Below, piece after piece: positions 1 to 12,828 of a stretch of 64,000 bases of DNA. This DNA comes from Haliotis asinina (taxonomy: Eukaryota; Mollusca; Gastropoda; Lepetellida; Haliotidae): the NCBI RefSeq assembly GCF_037392515.1, contig NC_090280.1:20708618-20772617 (forward strand). Direction: 5' to 3'. The position numbers were made by a program, and so were the translations under genes. Each line of letters begins with the position of its first letter. Within the stretch, counting starts at the first letter, position 1. The notes under the pieces were generated by a model. It was not told the DNA's origin. It saw only the letters and a program-made list of their open reading frames with translations, and ran no database searches.

Positions 1-240
1 GGTTCCTTGATCCATCGGCACAATTATCTGCAAATACCATTCCTCTCATCTCAGTCTAATTCGGCATTGGTCACCACATGCAGGAATCCAAATTGAAACT
101 GTTCTGTGCGTAGGACTATCCCATCATGCAGTGCAGCTTGCCAGCCATCACAGACCTTTAATATACTGCTATATCAATGTCTCTCCTCACTGCTGTTTGA
201 AGTAGACCTATGTGTAAGACAACTCTCCTGTATAAAGGTT
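1..240. other. Unassigned sequence
   Basis: I see no convincing exon, repeat or RNA gene here. It could be the tail of a transcript lying to the left. Confidence 0.4.
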
Positions 241-726
241 TAAAAAGCTGGTGCTAATTGATGTACCCTATCTAAAAAGCTGGTGCTAATTGATGTACCC
301 TATCTAAAAAGCTGGTGCTAATTGATGTACCCTATCTAAAAAGCTGGTGCTAATTGATGTACCCTATCTAAAAAGCTGGTGCTAATTGATGTACCCTATC
401 TAAAAAGCTGGTGCTAATTGATGTACCCTATCTAAAAAGCTGGTGCTAATTGATGTACCCTATCTAAAAAGCTGGTGCTAATTGATGTACCCTATCTAAA
501 AAGCTGGTGCTAATTGATGTACCCTATCTAAAAAGCTGGTGCTAATTGATGTACCCTATCTAAAAAGCTGGTGCTAATTGATGTACCCTATCTAAAAAGC
601 TGGTGCTAATTGATGTACCCTATCTAAAAAGCTGGTGCTAATTGATGTACCCTATCTAAAAAGCTGGTGCTAATTGATGTACCCTATCTAAAAAGCTGGT
701 GCTAATTGATGTACCCTATCTAAAAA
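241..726. repeat. 32-bp minisatellite, about 15 copies
   Basis: The unit AAAAAGCTGGTGCTAATTGA plus twelve more bases repeats every 32 bp (for example starts at 242 and 274). Copies look identical to each other, which points to recent expansion or homogenisation. The array ends at a partial unit near 727. Confidence 0.97.
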
Positions 727-1486
727 GTAATCCTGAACTAAGAACATCACCAGTGTGCACTGAATTGCTTTTTTTTGTCTGTTGTTATAAATGTGCTTGG
801 TCACGTTGTACATGATGCATTTTGTGTGCCATGGTGCAAAATGTAAGTGGTTGCATTAAAAAGTCTGTCTATTTTAAATGCTGAAATAAATTTCAAGAAA
901 GACAAGATACTTTGTGGATGATAATTTATTTCGTATTATTGCACAACTATTAGTTAACAACTTAACACCAACCAGATATTAAGTCATATGTTAGACCAAT
1001 AATCTACCTATAATCAAGTCTCCAATTATCAGGGTTTAATGTACGAGGCATAGTTTTGTGAACAAAGAGTTGCCCTGTTCTATTTTCTGTTTAGCTGCCT
1101 GAAGAAAGCTAATTCTATTGGAATACTTCTGATATTATGAACCAAGTTTCACAATTACATCAAAGTAAGATATTAAGGCAACATCCCTATCTTGTTTGGA
1201 TGTTTTGGTTTTTTTTGTTTTGGGGTTGTTTTTTTTGTTTTTTTGCATTATACTTTCTTTTAAATGTTGGAGTAATTTATTGTCAAAAGAATGTTAATCA
1301 CTGATATCATTTTAAAGCTTTGGACATTTCAGTTTTAAGAAGATTCTGATCAACTGTAAAGTGTCAAAGCTGTGTTTTGCAGAAATTCTGTCAAGTGTTT
1401 TATCTCAGGACCCTGTGGGTTTTCTGACATGTCAGATATCAATTCTCACTCATAATGACACAGTTGCGCGGTTCAAGGTTAAGGGT
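727..1486. other. Noncoding stretch with a possible poly(A) signal
   Basis: An AATAAA at 885-890 follows a T-rich stretch and could end a + strand transcript from the left. T-rich runs occur near 1210-1245. No coding exon is visible. Confidence 0.35.
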
Positions 1487-1634
1487 AGTGGCGTAGCCTC
1501 GTGGTTAAAGCGTTTGTTCATCATGCCAAAGATCTGAGTTCGCTTCCCCACATGGACACATGTGAAGTCTATTTCTGGTGTCCCTGCTATGATATTGCTG
1601 GAATATTGCTAAAGCAGCATAAATTCATACTCAT
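1487..1634 (+). mobile_element. SINE, family A (tRNA-derived)
   Basis: Family A, as seen across this window, starts with a tRNA-like head (GTAGCCTAGTGGTTAAAGCG, then a B box GGTTCGATTCC), continues CACATGGGTACAATGTGTGAAG, then ATTTCTGGTGTCCC, and ends GCTGGAATATTGCTAAAAGC-GGCGTAAAAC plus ACTC repeats. This copy is degenerate but covers the full length. Confidence 0.85.
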
Positions 1635-2253
1635 GTACCATCGTCAAGTAGCAAATCTGGCTTTAAATTGTTTTAAAATTGTTTGAAAACTTGAGAATTG
1701 ACTCGGTTGACTGCTATAACGCTGACTCAGCATCTCACGCACTTCAGGGGACATTCTCGGGGTTATAGAACTATTATCTTTTTTTGATTAAGATAATAAA
1801 TTAATTGTGAATTCTTTCTTACGTTTTGTATGTTTTTTAGTACACAAATGTAACTGATGCAAATCTACTAAATTTGAGTGGTATTAGGTGCCTTTTCACT
1901 CAAAACATTGACCTTGGATTTCTGGTGCAGAATGCTAAAGGGCTTGGAAATTAAGCCATGCCTAATTCTGAAATCTTGTTAAAGTTGGATGAAATACTTG
2001 GTGCAAAGATGTATCATTAATTCCAACAAGGTTGTGAACATTGATGTGAACGACCTGAAAGATCACAGTGACACAAAGTTTGGAGTGACCTGGGATTAGC
2101 GTGAAGAGTTGAGTGACGAGTTTGTTGGGCATTGTACCAGTCTAACAAGCTGAACCTCTAGCTGTGTCAGCAGGACGAGTTCTGGGACCCTTATTGTCAG
2201 ATAAAGTACACATGATGATCTTACCACCGGGCAGAGGAGTTCAGTATGTCACT
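1635..2253. other. Noncoding stretch
   Basis: No supported gene. The last part (about 2190-2253, TTGTCAGATAAAGTACACA then TTCAGTATGTCA) is similar to 19438-19490; both lie directly upstream of a family A SINE head, so the repeat may extend further 5' than the tRNA-like part. Confidence 0.35.
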
Positions 2254-2426
2254 GGGGCAGAGGTGTAGTATAGTGGTTAAACCTTTTGCTTACACCAAAG
2301 ACTCGATTACACCAAGGTTCGATTCCCCACATGGGTACAATGTGTGAAGCTCATTTCTGGTGTCCCTCACCTAACCATGGTATTGCTGGAATATCGCTAG
2401 AGGCAGTGTAAAACCACTCACTCACT
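2254..2426 (+). mobile_element. SINE, family A
   Basis: Full-length copy with tRNA-like head, B box GGTTCGATTCC near 2318, and tail ending CACTCACTCACT. The head carries a short internal duplication around ACACCAAAGACTCGATT. Confidence 0.85.
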
Positions 2427-2469
2427 AAGCCTGACAATCAAGTGGTTGGTTGGTTGGTTTGTTGTCTAA

Positions 2470-2520
2470 TGACACACTCAGCAATATTTCAGCTATGTTG
2501 CAGCTGTCTATAAATAGCTG
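2470..2520 (-). mobile_element. SINE family B fragment (3' tail)
   Basis: CACTCAGCAATATTTCAGCT and the following bases are the reverse complement of the family B 3' region. Only the tail is left. Confidence 0.6.
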
Positions 2521-3100
2521 ACTGTGTACTGGCTCCCTTTGTCCACCCCATTTCTGTTCTTGTAAATAACATTGTAATTAGCTTCTTATGACTTCGGGTC
2601 CTGCTGAGCTAATTCCCCACAACAACCATCACGCCATTTAAAAGGGGTTCACCAGGAACCTCCTTGGTACATTAAATGGATGACCATAATAGTTTTTTGA
2701 TTTTATACCTAATATTGTTGACACATCCATATACTTCATCATGAGCCATCACCACTGGCCTTGATCTGGACCCACTGCAATGGCTGTAAACTGTGTTAAA
2801 AGACGTGACACTGGCCTTGACCTTGACATCAAGGTTGACCAACATCTGTACCTCTGTCATGATGATGTATGTGACATGTTCTAGGCCAGGACCCACTGGT
2901 TTGGTGTTTTCATGTCAGCCTGTCCTGGTGACCTTGGTGACAAGTCTTGGGACCTCATGTTTTCTGAGTTACCACAGGTTTCACTGATTTCAGTTGTCTT
3001 GAAGAATGGAATATCAGGGGATCACATTCTAGATGGAAGAACATAGGATGGGATGGCCACTTAACGATGCATCATGTTGGTTTGGGAGGATGGACCAGTG
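2521..3100. other. Noncoding stretch
   Basis: No supported gene, RNA or repeat structure recognised. Confidence 0.3.
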
Positions 3101-3262
3101 AAGATTCAGATTAGAATTGATCCTCAGCATCCTATTCTTGTAAGAGACTGCTAATGGGATCTGGTGGGCAGACTTGTTGACTCATGTTAATCACAGGAGT
3201 GTCTGGTCCAGATGCGATTCTTTTCAGATGGCCACCATATAGCTGGAATATTGCCGAGTACA
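3101..3262 (+). mobile_element. SINE, family B
   Basis: Family B, as seen across this window, runs GAAGATCCGGGTTAGAATTG, ATCTTCAGCAACCCATGCTTG, GGTCAGACTCGCTGACTTGG, TTGACACATGTCAT, GATGCTCATGATGTTGATCA, CTGGATTGTCTGGTCCAGAC, ATTATTTACAGACCGC, then the same ATAGCTGGAATATTGC tail as family A. This copy is degenerate and internally shortened. Confidence 0.7.
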
Positions 3263-4156
3263 TTTAAGATGAGAGTATATAGGAAGGGGATGTCCACTTG
3301 ACACTAGATTTTGTTGTTTCAAGAGGTTGGCTTTGATTGCAGTAAATTATCTGTCTGCTCTTCCAGCTACTATGGATGCAAAGTTCCTTTGACCAGGTTA
3401 GGATTCAATACCCAGATGGTTCCTATTGTTTCCCTGCATGGAGGTAAAAGAAGTGCTGGTCAGTAAACCAGTGCCAGTTGCCATGGTATAACTCACATGC
3501 TGTTCAGCATGTGTTCAACCCAGGTGACTAGCCACTCATGTCCATTCAAAATGAAGTGTGATGAAGTTTGCACAAATTAGTCATCTAAGATTGCTTTCCT
3601 TTGTGCAACCATCAAGAAAACAATACCAAACCGAATATTCCTGTAGAAGGCCCATTTTAAGCCATTGTTCCTTCAGTGATGAACCATTTCACTGCTGACA
3701 GTCTCTATCCTGGACTGTGATTAAATTGGTGTCTCAGTGATTTCAGCTCTAAGTCCTGACAACTAACCATAATATATTACCTATCACTGTGTTCAGAGCA
3801 AAATACCCTTGATTCAATTCTGGACCTGATTGATTCAGATGGCCAAGAGTTTGACGAAAAATACTTATTCCATCACAGATTGTCCATTTGAATTAGGGTG
3901 ATGGATGATCTCAGTTCATCCGTGTGGTTGTCTCTTAACCCAGTTTCTGACCTGTGTGATTGTATTGACCATTGGGACACAACAGATGTGTTCTTATGGT
4001 TAAACATGCTCAAAGTTTCAGGTCAAGCAGGTCCATTTTGGTGGCCATCTTCTGTCACAAATAGTATTCGATGATTACCAATTTGTATTGGAAATTGGGA
4101 CCATTGAAGAGTTGTTAGGACATATATTCGAGATCGATCCCAAATTTAACAGTTCC
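3263..4156. other. Noncoding stretch
   Basis: No supported gene, RNA or repeat structure recognised. Confidence 0.3.
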
Positions 4157-4320
4157 GTGAGTGAGTTGGATTCTAAGCCACTTTTAGCATTATTCCAGCA
4201 ATATCATGGTGAGGGACATCAGAAATGGGCCTCACACATTTTACACATGTGGGGAATTGAACCTAGGTCTTCAGTGTGACTCATGAACATTTTAACCACA
4301 AGGATATGCCACCGCCCCTC
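4157..4320 (-). mobile_element. SINE, family A
   Basis: Reverse-complement copy: GTGAGTGAG tail on the left, then AGCATTATTCCAGCAATATC, and a degraded tRNA-like head ending in CACCGCCCC on the right. Confidence 0.8.
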
Positions 4321-5290
4321 CAAATTTGAACAAAGGGGCATGAGATGTACATGGTGATCGTTATTAGGTACCATCTGTTGTATCAGAAAAAGGGTGTACA
4401 TGTGTTAACAATAGTAGGAACAACTATAGCAATGTGGGAAAACATTCCTCTTTGAAACTGTTCCATGGAAACAGTTTCTGAAAGGAAAATAGCACAAGAA
4501 ACAATTTCACCACAGTACGGGATACTCCTTGATGTGTGTAACCTTACAGTCCCTTTCTGAATCCCCAAGTGATTTTCCGTGTATTATTTCTTTAACTATC
4601 CGATGTAAGAGTCTCCAGAAAAGCTGAATGATTAAATGATCGTGATTGTCTTTTTCTCATTGCCAGCAGTGACTACATTATGTCTTCTATCCTTACAATC
4701 CAGCTGACCATAATGAATTCTTCTTGACCCAACTGTAAACCAGAATTCCCCTTTAACCACTCATCTCACTAATGAGTACTCCCCTGTGACTAATGAGAGC
4801 CCATAATGAATTCTCCCTCATAGCAAGGCCTGGAGCTGATCATACACAACGTGGTTGAACACTGCTTGAAGATCAGTGGACATGTCAGATTCCCTGAGCT
4901 CGTGTCCAGGGAGCCCTTATAATGTGTAATCTATAGAGAAGAAATCTATAGAGAACCTGGGCCAGAGTTCCTTTTGTCCCAATCATCATTAGTTACTGGG
5001 CAGCATGACATTCTTGGGGAGTGGGGATTTTTTAAAAGATATATTTCCAGTTATCGACCTGTTGTGTGAAATGCAGAATGGAATGATGCTGGTCCAGACT
5101 TGATTTGTTTAAAAACAGCTTCATACCAGAACCAAGCTATTTGTCCTACTGCCTATTCCTTCCTGAAACAAAGCAACTCTAGATTTCCTCCAGTTCTGAA
5201 TCTCCCATCTCACTGGGTACCTCTTCAATTTCAATTTATTTGTTAATGTCAAAAGGATATATATTCAGAGACTAGGCATAAGTCCAGCAA
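4321..5290. other. Noncoding stretch
   Basis: No supported gene. Several near-copies of an ATAATGAATTCT motif occur between 4710 and 4815. Confidence 0.3.
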
Positions 5291-5370
5291 GTACAATGTG
5301 TGAAGCCCATTTTCAAGTGTCCCGCGGTGTGATGTTGCTGGAATATTGCTAAAAGTGTTGTAAAACTAAC
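5291..5370 (+). mobile_element. SINE family A, 5'-truncated
   Basis: Starts in the body at GTACAATGTGTGAAGCCCAT and lacks the tRNA-like head. Its tail runs directly into the ACTC microsatellite, so the microsatellite is an expanded SINE tail. Confidence 0.85.
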
Positions 5371-5561
5371 TCACTCACTCACTCACTCACTCACTCACTC
5401 ACTCACTCACTCACTCACTCACTCACTCACTCACTCACTCACTCACTCACTCACTCACTCACTCACTCACTCACTCACTCACTCACTCACTCACTCACTC
5501 ACTCACTCACTCACTCACTCACTCACTCACCCACCCACCCACCCACCCACCCACTCACTCA
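5363..5561. repeat. (ACTC)n microsatellite with a (CCCA)n segment
   Basis: About 165 bp of uninterrupted ACTC units, then about 24 bp of CCCA units, then two more ACTC units. It grew from the SINE 3' tail just upstream. Confidence 0.98.
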
Positions 5562-6780
5562 TTGTTTTCACGTCCCTGTTTGCTTTCATATCATATCATC
5601 ACAGTCCCCCGAACAAATATTCTCTTGACCTTTGGTACTGGCTTCACAAATGAAACAGGATTCAGTGAAAAAATATTTTAGAAACCTAATGGCATACCTT
5701 CACAATAACAGATGAAAAAACATGTAAAAAACATCCTTTGATGTTTAGGCCATGTTACATTACAGAATTAAGAGATGGGGAATACACTGAGTCTATAACT
5801 CCCTTATGGATAATCCATATTCAATAATGGAACATTTCCAATTGCCAATTGTGGTAATTTATTGTGGCATTATTGGTACAGTAATTGGCACAGGCAAATA
5901 TGATCGTTAACAGATTGTAGCCGTAAACTATGCTGTTCACATCTTGATGGTTCCACCAACCTGTAGCTTCATCCAGCAACACTAATTGTGTTATGCATGC
6001 ACAGTTAATGCAGACAAATTGGATGATTCGACGTACAGCAAGTGCGTTAATGAGGAAGCTGTAGACCTTTCTGATCCCAAGATTTACTGGAATGGCGTTT
6101 TGAGGAGGCTGTTGGTAGGGATATAGTCATTGGTAACACAGTTCCAAGTTGATCATTTGTGGGATATGGAAATTGGCAGGAATGTGGTCCCATGAGGGTC
6201 CTTTGTGTCAGTAACATCCATGAATACAAATACATTCTTGGTGCAAGGTCATTTTAGTGCACTACATTGCACTGACCGACATGGGAATCTTTGAATTATT
6301 GTTTGGAGTGTTTTAAGATGTGTAGTAAATATATTATATTTGTCATGTATATGTGAACCACTGGTTTATGGTTCACTGACTGCTGTGGATGGATGTATTT
6401 TCCATGAGGCCTGGTATAAATAATTTATTCTCGATCTCCCTTGCAAAGATTTCTATCCCTCATGGGTTTGCTTAAAGGGCGTGCACTGAGCATACATTGT
6501 AATTTGTAATCAAGTGAACCAATCAGAGGTTAACATTCTTATATCAGGTAGGATAATGGATCTTGAAATGTTGATGTACTGGAGAGTTGTATTTTGGATC
6601 TGAGAAACAGATTGATATTTTGGTCATGGCTTGTATCATTTTAAAAGATAAGCAGTTGTTTTCTTCACAACGTTTTAGCAATTTTTGTGTATAAAGCCTG
6701 AAGAAGAAGATTTCCACTATTGTTTCAAACATCCTAAAAATGAAGTGAAGAATCAATGCTTGATTTAAGAAGCACCCAAA
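5562..6780. other. Noncoding stretch
   Basis: No supported gene or repeat. Short ORFs on the - strand here have no recognisable content. Confidence 0.3.
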
Positions 6781-6940
6781 AGGATCAGGTGGTCACTGAC
6801 TTTGTTGACTCATGTCATTGCATCACAGTTACGCAGACCAATGCTCATGATGTTAATCACTGGATTGTCTAGTCTCGATTCAGTTATTCACAGAGTGATG
6901 CCATGCAGCTGGAATTCAGCTCAGTGCAGTGTGAAACAAC
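6781..6940 (+). mobile_element. SINE, family B
   Basis: Carries GACTCATGTCATTG, GATGTTAATCACTGGATTGT and a decayed tail. It lies about 370 bp upstream of the first IQ-gene exon. Confidence 0.75.
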
Positions 6941-7310
6941 AAACCAGCCAGCCTCACTCGAGGCTATCAAATTGTTAGCCCTATTTTGACTATCAGTTGC
7001 ATGAAGTTCATCTAAGGTGCAGGACCGTGGGTTAGAGTAGCATGACTTGACCAGATTGATATATTGGTGGTGTAGTATGTGTAGGTCTAGTGGGAGGAAC
7101 CTGCAGCTCCATTAGACCACGACAGAGGAGATGGAGACACATTTGATAAACTAGTGCAGACAGCTTGGGCTCAGCCAGCTTCTGGTACAGAAGATGAATA
7201 GGACCAGTCATCTGTGTTGCTTGGAATCAATAAAGGTGTGCTGAAATACTGGCACCAGCTGTTTTTGTATTTTATTTCTGGTTTTAAAGACAATATGGGA
7301 GAGTCGTTTT

Positions 7311-7351
7311 AGGAGCTTTCCCAAGGTTTGAGCAGCATGGCAGATTTTGAG
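7311..7351 (+). CDS. IQ gene exon 1 (5'UTR end plus MADFE)
   Basis: An acceptor-like CGTTTTAG ends at 7310. The ATG is at 7337, followed by four codons (ADFE) and a donor GTAAAG at 7352. The phase-0 end fits the next exon exactly. The tiny coding part makes the ATG choice an inference; an additional noncoding exon upstream is likely. Confidence 0.6.
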
Positions 7352-10300
7352 GTAAAGTTTCTCTGACACAGGACATTTTTGAGTTCTGGTTTTGTGAACA
7401 TTGTTTCCTATGTTACAAGTTGGATGTTGCTGATTGTGGATTTGATGAATATATGTATCTTATTGACAGTTATTCCTGGGCTGCTTGTCACTGATTGTGG
7501 ATTTGATGAATATATGTATCTTATAGACAGTTATTCCTGGGCTACTTGTCACTGATTGTGGATTTGATTAATATCTAGTTCTAACTGCCAAGTATTTGTA
7601 ATGCATGTTATATTTCGGATTACACTTTCTCAGTAAACCACAGATTCTGTAACTTTTATTGGGTTGAGTCGCATCCAAGATTTGAACCTTCAGAGTCAGG
7701 CATGTAATCGCCAGCACTCAAAGTTACCTTTCTAACCCACTCAGCCAGAATGGTTTTGACCACTTTTTTAATGGATAGACAAGTATTTGATGCCAATACA
7801 TGAAAAACGTCATGCACTGAAATTTGGAATATGGACTTTGTCCAAAAAGAACAGAATCTAATAAGTGGACAGTGTTTATTTACATTTCTACTAATGTTTT
7901 ATATTATGTTTTATCAGTCTTATATTGATACTGACCTATCACCACCCATGGTATTCTATAGAGCATGGGTTTCTGTTACAGAATACATTGATCAGAATCA
8001 AGACTCAGAGATGAGTCAGAGGCCATTGTAACATTCTTGTTTCTTTTACTTTTGTAATTTTAGCAGTTGTTCTTTGTATTTGTTTAAACCCAAGAACCTG
8101 TTAACGTTTGCTCGTTATTGTTCCAACTAACAGCCAAAGGATTCAGAACAGCCTCAAGAGAAGACAGAGGAAGACGAAATCGCAGACATAGATCTTGAAG
8201 ATCCTGAACTTGCATCTGCAGCTACCAAAATACAAGCAAGTTTTAGAGGTCACAAAGCAAGGAAAGATGTCATAGAGAAGAAGGTTTGTAGGTCAATGTA
8301 GTTCTAGATCTAGTTTTTAAGTAAGGTCATACAAGGTCAAGATTAAGCCAGGTCCACAGTGACTAGGTCAAGGTCATGTATTAGTTTGAAATAGGACAAG
8401 ATGAAAGTTGCATATATTATCCAATCTGAACGATGTCAGGATTGTTTTAGGTCACACTTGAACGATGTCAGGATTGTTTTAGGTCACACTTGAACAATGT
8501 CAGGATTGTTTTAGGTACACATGAATGAGGACAAGGTTTTCTTTGATATTTTCATTTGTAATCGTCATTTCTGTAATGAACTGTTTGTTGTTGTCAATGT
8601 AGTTCTAGAAGTGTGACATCTGTAAATGCCTAGATGAGACAGAAGTATCTAGATTGCTGTGGAGGAAGTTATCTCTATATAAACAGTGATAGAACAACTC
8701 ATCTCATTTTCTCAGTGATGCACCAAAGCTTTCGGATATCTGTACAGTGATTATCATATATGACAGTAGATGACAAAATCTCAAATAAACCCAGTGTATA
8801 AACCTGATCCTTGAAGTCTGCATGAAGTACCTGCTAAAGTACCCAAACATGTTTGAAAACATACTTCAAACATTCATTATGTAACTCAGGAGAGTTTTTA
8901 TTTTGTGAAACTGTATCATGCTGTTCATCTGGTCTGTGGGGCAGCCTTGTGGTGAAAGCATTATCTCATCATGCCAAAGATCTGGGTTTGAATCTCCACA
9001 TGGGTACAAAGTGTGAAACATGTCTGGTGGTCTGCCGCAATATTGCTGGAATATTGCTAAAAGCAGCATAAAACTATACTCACTCTCTCACTCACTCACT
9101 TACTTCTGTATCACTTGGGAGGAGTCCTCCCATATCAAGCTGTCAAATTGACTTTAAAAGATATCACCGGATTAGTGTTCAAAGACTTATTAAACCCAAC
9201 TTACTCACTCACTATGGAGTAGTGAAAATTTACCATTGACCACTACTTACCATTACCAACCAAGCTCCCTAGGTTGACTTGGGCTTCAGATGTTTGACTT
9301 GGAGTTTAGTTTGTAGCACCACAGTTAATTTTCGGTGTAGGTGTAAGTTTGGTGAAAACAGGTCTCCAAATGGTCAGTATGTTTGCCTAAAATCACACAG
9401 AATCTGTCGGCATGGTGCATCACAGTGTTCCTATTATTCCAAAACAAGAGGGAGATTAAAATGTCCCAATTACCATATTCACCATAATAAGCACCATGAA
9501 AATTCTAATGATGGCACTTATTAGAATCTTACAGAACAAGTCATTTTTGATTTCAGAGATTGACAGGCAGTAAACAGACATTGTTCAAATGTAGATGAAG
9601 CTAAACCGTTTCTAATATAGTTACCATGGTGATAATATACTCATGTTTTCTGTCCATTATGTATGTTACACAAGAAAATATAGACTTGTATAGTTTGGGC
9701 CTGACTTGAGATACAGATTACTTACTGTCTAGAAGTTTTCAGGAAGTATTCATCAGAACGGGTTGCTTATTTTGGTAAATACTGTAAATCGTTTTAGACA
9801 TTTGAACTGTCACAAGATTGAATTTTGAATGTGTAGTTAGGCATTTAGTGATGTTATGTGCAGTACAAGTTATTAGTTGTGTGGATAATAGTAGTTGTGA
9901 TTGTGTCTGTATTCAAATGCATTTTGATTAGATGGTTAACTTGATATTTATTACAGTAATGTATTCTAATTCAATTTTAATTCTTTTGACTGGATGGTAA
10001 ATTAAGCTGAGTTTTCTTTCAAAATATCAAAATGCATTTCACGTCTTGTAAAAGATAGTTGTTAGTTTGATAGTACATGTGGATAGTTTTTGCAGATGAT
10101 TACATTATTTACTGTTGCAAAAGTTTAAGATTTTCTTCAATAATTTCAAAACAGGCCGAGAGAGACCACAACAGAGAGTCCGAGGCAGAATTTGTAGATG
10201 ATGAGATTGTGGATATAGATTTAAATGATCCCGATGTCAATAGAGCTGCAGTCAAGATTCAGGCAGGCTTCAAAGGGCACTTAGTCCGTAAAAATATGCA

Positions 10301-12794
10301 AAATTACAAGGTTTGAGAGCCCCTGTTTTTGTATAATTTTTGTCATTATCTGCTAAATATTCCTTTCGTAGAAACCCCTTTTGTAGATTTTGTAAATATG
10401 AGTAGTTGCTTTGATTGTATATTCGTACAACATTAGTTGCATGTCCGAATGTTTAATGTTTTCCTCAGCATGATCGTCACTCCTATCATATCTTTCTTTT
10501 CATGTACCCATGTAGTTTAGGTTTTTAGTTCTCTTCTTGATTCCAGTCCAACTGTTTTATGAAAGTGGGAAAATATCATAAGCATCTTTTATGGAAGAAA
10601 TGCTTTGTTTCTTTTAGTGCCAATTTAAGTTTTAATGTACATTGTCTTATTGTATTATACATCGTAATAGATGCTGCTCATGGATCAAATCATTACAATA
10701 GATTCTAGGGGAAATTCCTGTCGTTTTTTTTCTGTACCAAATTTAACACTTATTTTACAGTATCTTCTTTTTTTATCACAAAGCAACATAGTTTGCTTTC
10801 TTAGTTTTCTTAGTGCCCCAGGGCATGTTTTTGCCAATTTTGGAAAACATATCTGGTATCTTTTTTCAGTTGGGAAAAAATTGTTTTTCAAAACAGCATC
10901 ATATGGTCATTTCATGCAGCAATATAGTTTAGTTTTTAGTTGTTTTTTAGTTTCCCATTGCAACTGGTTTGTCAAGTTGGGAAACTTTTATCATATTTCT
11001 AATTTAACAAAATTCTTTTCTTTTTCACATTATGCCCTCTTGTTTCCTTGACATGTATCAACATAGTTTAGTTTTTTGTTTTCTTTTGTTTTAAAGTGTA
11101 ACTATTTGTGAAATTGGGAAAACATTACAAGAAGTAGCTGTCTTTTCGCTGTGACAATTAATGTTTAGTGTAGACTGTAGTTGTTTGAAGAGCAACTACA
11201 GATTTGGCAGAGTCAACATGTACACAATGTATCTGACTTAAATTAAAATTCATGACATTTTTTTATGAAATACTAAGATAGATCAAAGAGAGATGTTTAT
11301 CGAATATAATATTAAAATGAATTATACAATATTAATGGTTGTGGAGGGTAGGTGAGGAGAGGGGAGGGACATGTTGCATAAGATGTGGAACGTGAATACC
11401 ACATATGTGAAATAGTTTATATAACACTTTCAACCAAACCCCACCATCCCAGGTAATATTTATGTTATTATATTTCTGTTATTACCTGATTAGTTTAACA
11501 TGTATAAATCTTGTATCCGTCATTACAGTGTAGTTGTGTTGTAGTGGAAGTTGTAACTGCCATGGATGCTATAACTGTGATGTAGCAATGTCCTTGGTGT
11601 TCTGTTGTGTTTCATTTTTATGTCTCTCGTGTCTGAACGTGCCCCAACAGCATGCAGCAATGGGGATATGTTTTGCTCACTGATAGTATGTAATGGAATC
11701 ATAGTTCACATAATGATATCATACTTTTATTTTCAGCAGATGGCTCTTATTTCAGATAGTTATCATGATTAGTTTCAAATAATTAATTAGTTTCTTCGAC
11801 AAAGTAACATGATATTCTTTCCCTTTGCCAAACCAATCTCTTGTGTGTATTTGAGTGGGCCCTTCTAACTGCCTCCACTCATCTAGGTTGACGATGAACC
11901 AGCCCCCGAGACAGACACTAAACCAGTAGATGAGGAAATTGTGGATATAGACTTAGCTGACCCAGAAGTCAGTAAAGCTGCCCTCATGATTCAGGCAGGG
12001 TTCCGCGGACGTATGTTCCGGAAAAATAAGAAACCAGAAAAGGTTTGAAAAGCATGAACATTGAGCCTTGTACAAGTTTGATTTTGACCCTGTTTGTGAT
12101 TTAGTCCAAGATGGGTTTAGCAGCTGATATAGACAGTTCGTTCAGTGCATGGCTCTGTTGTTTAGTTTAGAAACATTAACACTTTTCTCATTGCCTTACT
12201 ATCTCTAGGTTCTATTCCAGAGAAAAATTGGAAGGTAGTACTGTGGGGATTCACCGAAAACATGATTTGGTTTTGGTTACTGGACACTTGATTCGATCAT
12301 TTTTTATTTGGTTCTTCAGACTAGTGAAACATCAGATTTCAGCTAAGGCTTTTTTAATGTGTAAGCCATCGTCAACTTGGCGATGTCTGCAATAACACTG
12401 TCACTTTGTTCATTGCTATTGAGAGTCCAGAGGGACTGGTTTACTTTGCCTACATCTGGCCATTGCAGATGAACCACGAGTCAAAGAACTGCAGACTAAC
12501 TGGGCTTGACCATCGGTGTCTGCCATTTGATGGTCAGTGTTCAGGTTGGACAAAAAGGCAACACATTCCCAGTGTGTGGAGTATGCCATACAGCCAGCAG
12601 TATCAGTATTGCTATATGTTTAGGAGATATTTGTATAGTGAATTTTCAGTCAATGAGAGCTCAGTCAGACCTCTGTATCAGTGATAAGAGCTGGCTGATG
12701 AGCACATTGTTCTCAGAATAGCTGCTGCTGATGATATTAGTAATGATTAGCTGGCTGGCAAGCATCTTGTTCTGTGAACAGCTGCTGATTGTAA

Positions 12795-12828
<34 letters not shown>

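Larger units (their letters stand above)
8284..10154 (+). other. IQ gene intron 2
   Basis: Contains a 32-bp triplicate and a family A SINE (separate entries). A bare ACTCACTCACT tail occurs near 9202. No further DIDL/IQ coding module is visible. Confidence 0.6.

Noticed and set aside
5363-5561. CRISPR-like or satellite array
   Set aside because: It is a simple (ACTC)n tail of a SINE in a eukaryotic genome; there are no spacers.
10671-11051. 126-codon + strand ORF
   Set aside because: It lies in a T-rich IQ-gene intron; the Phe/Leu-rich content reflects base composition.
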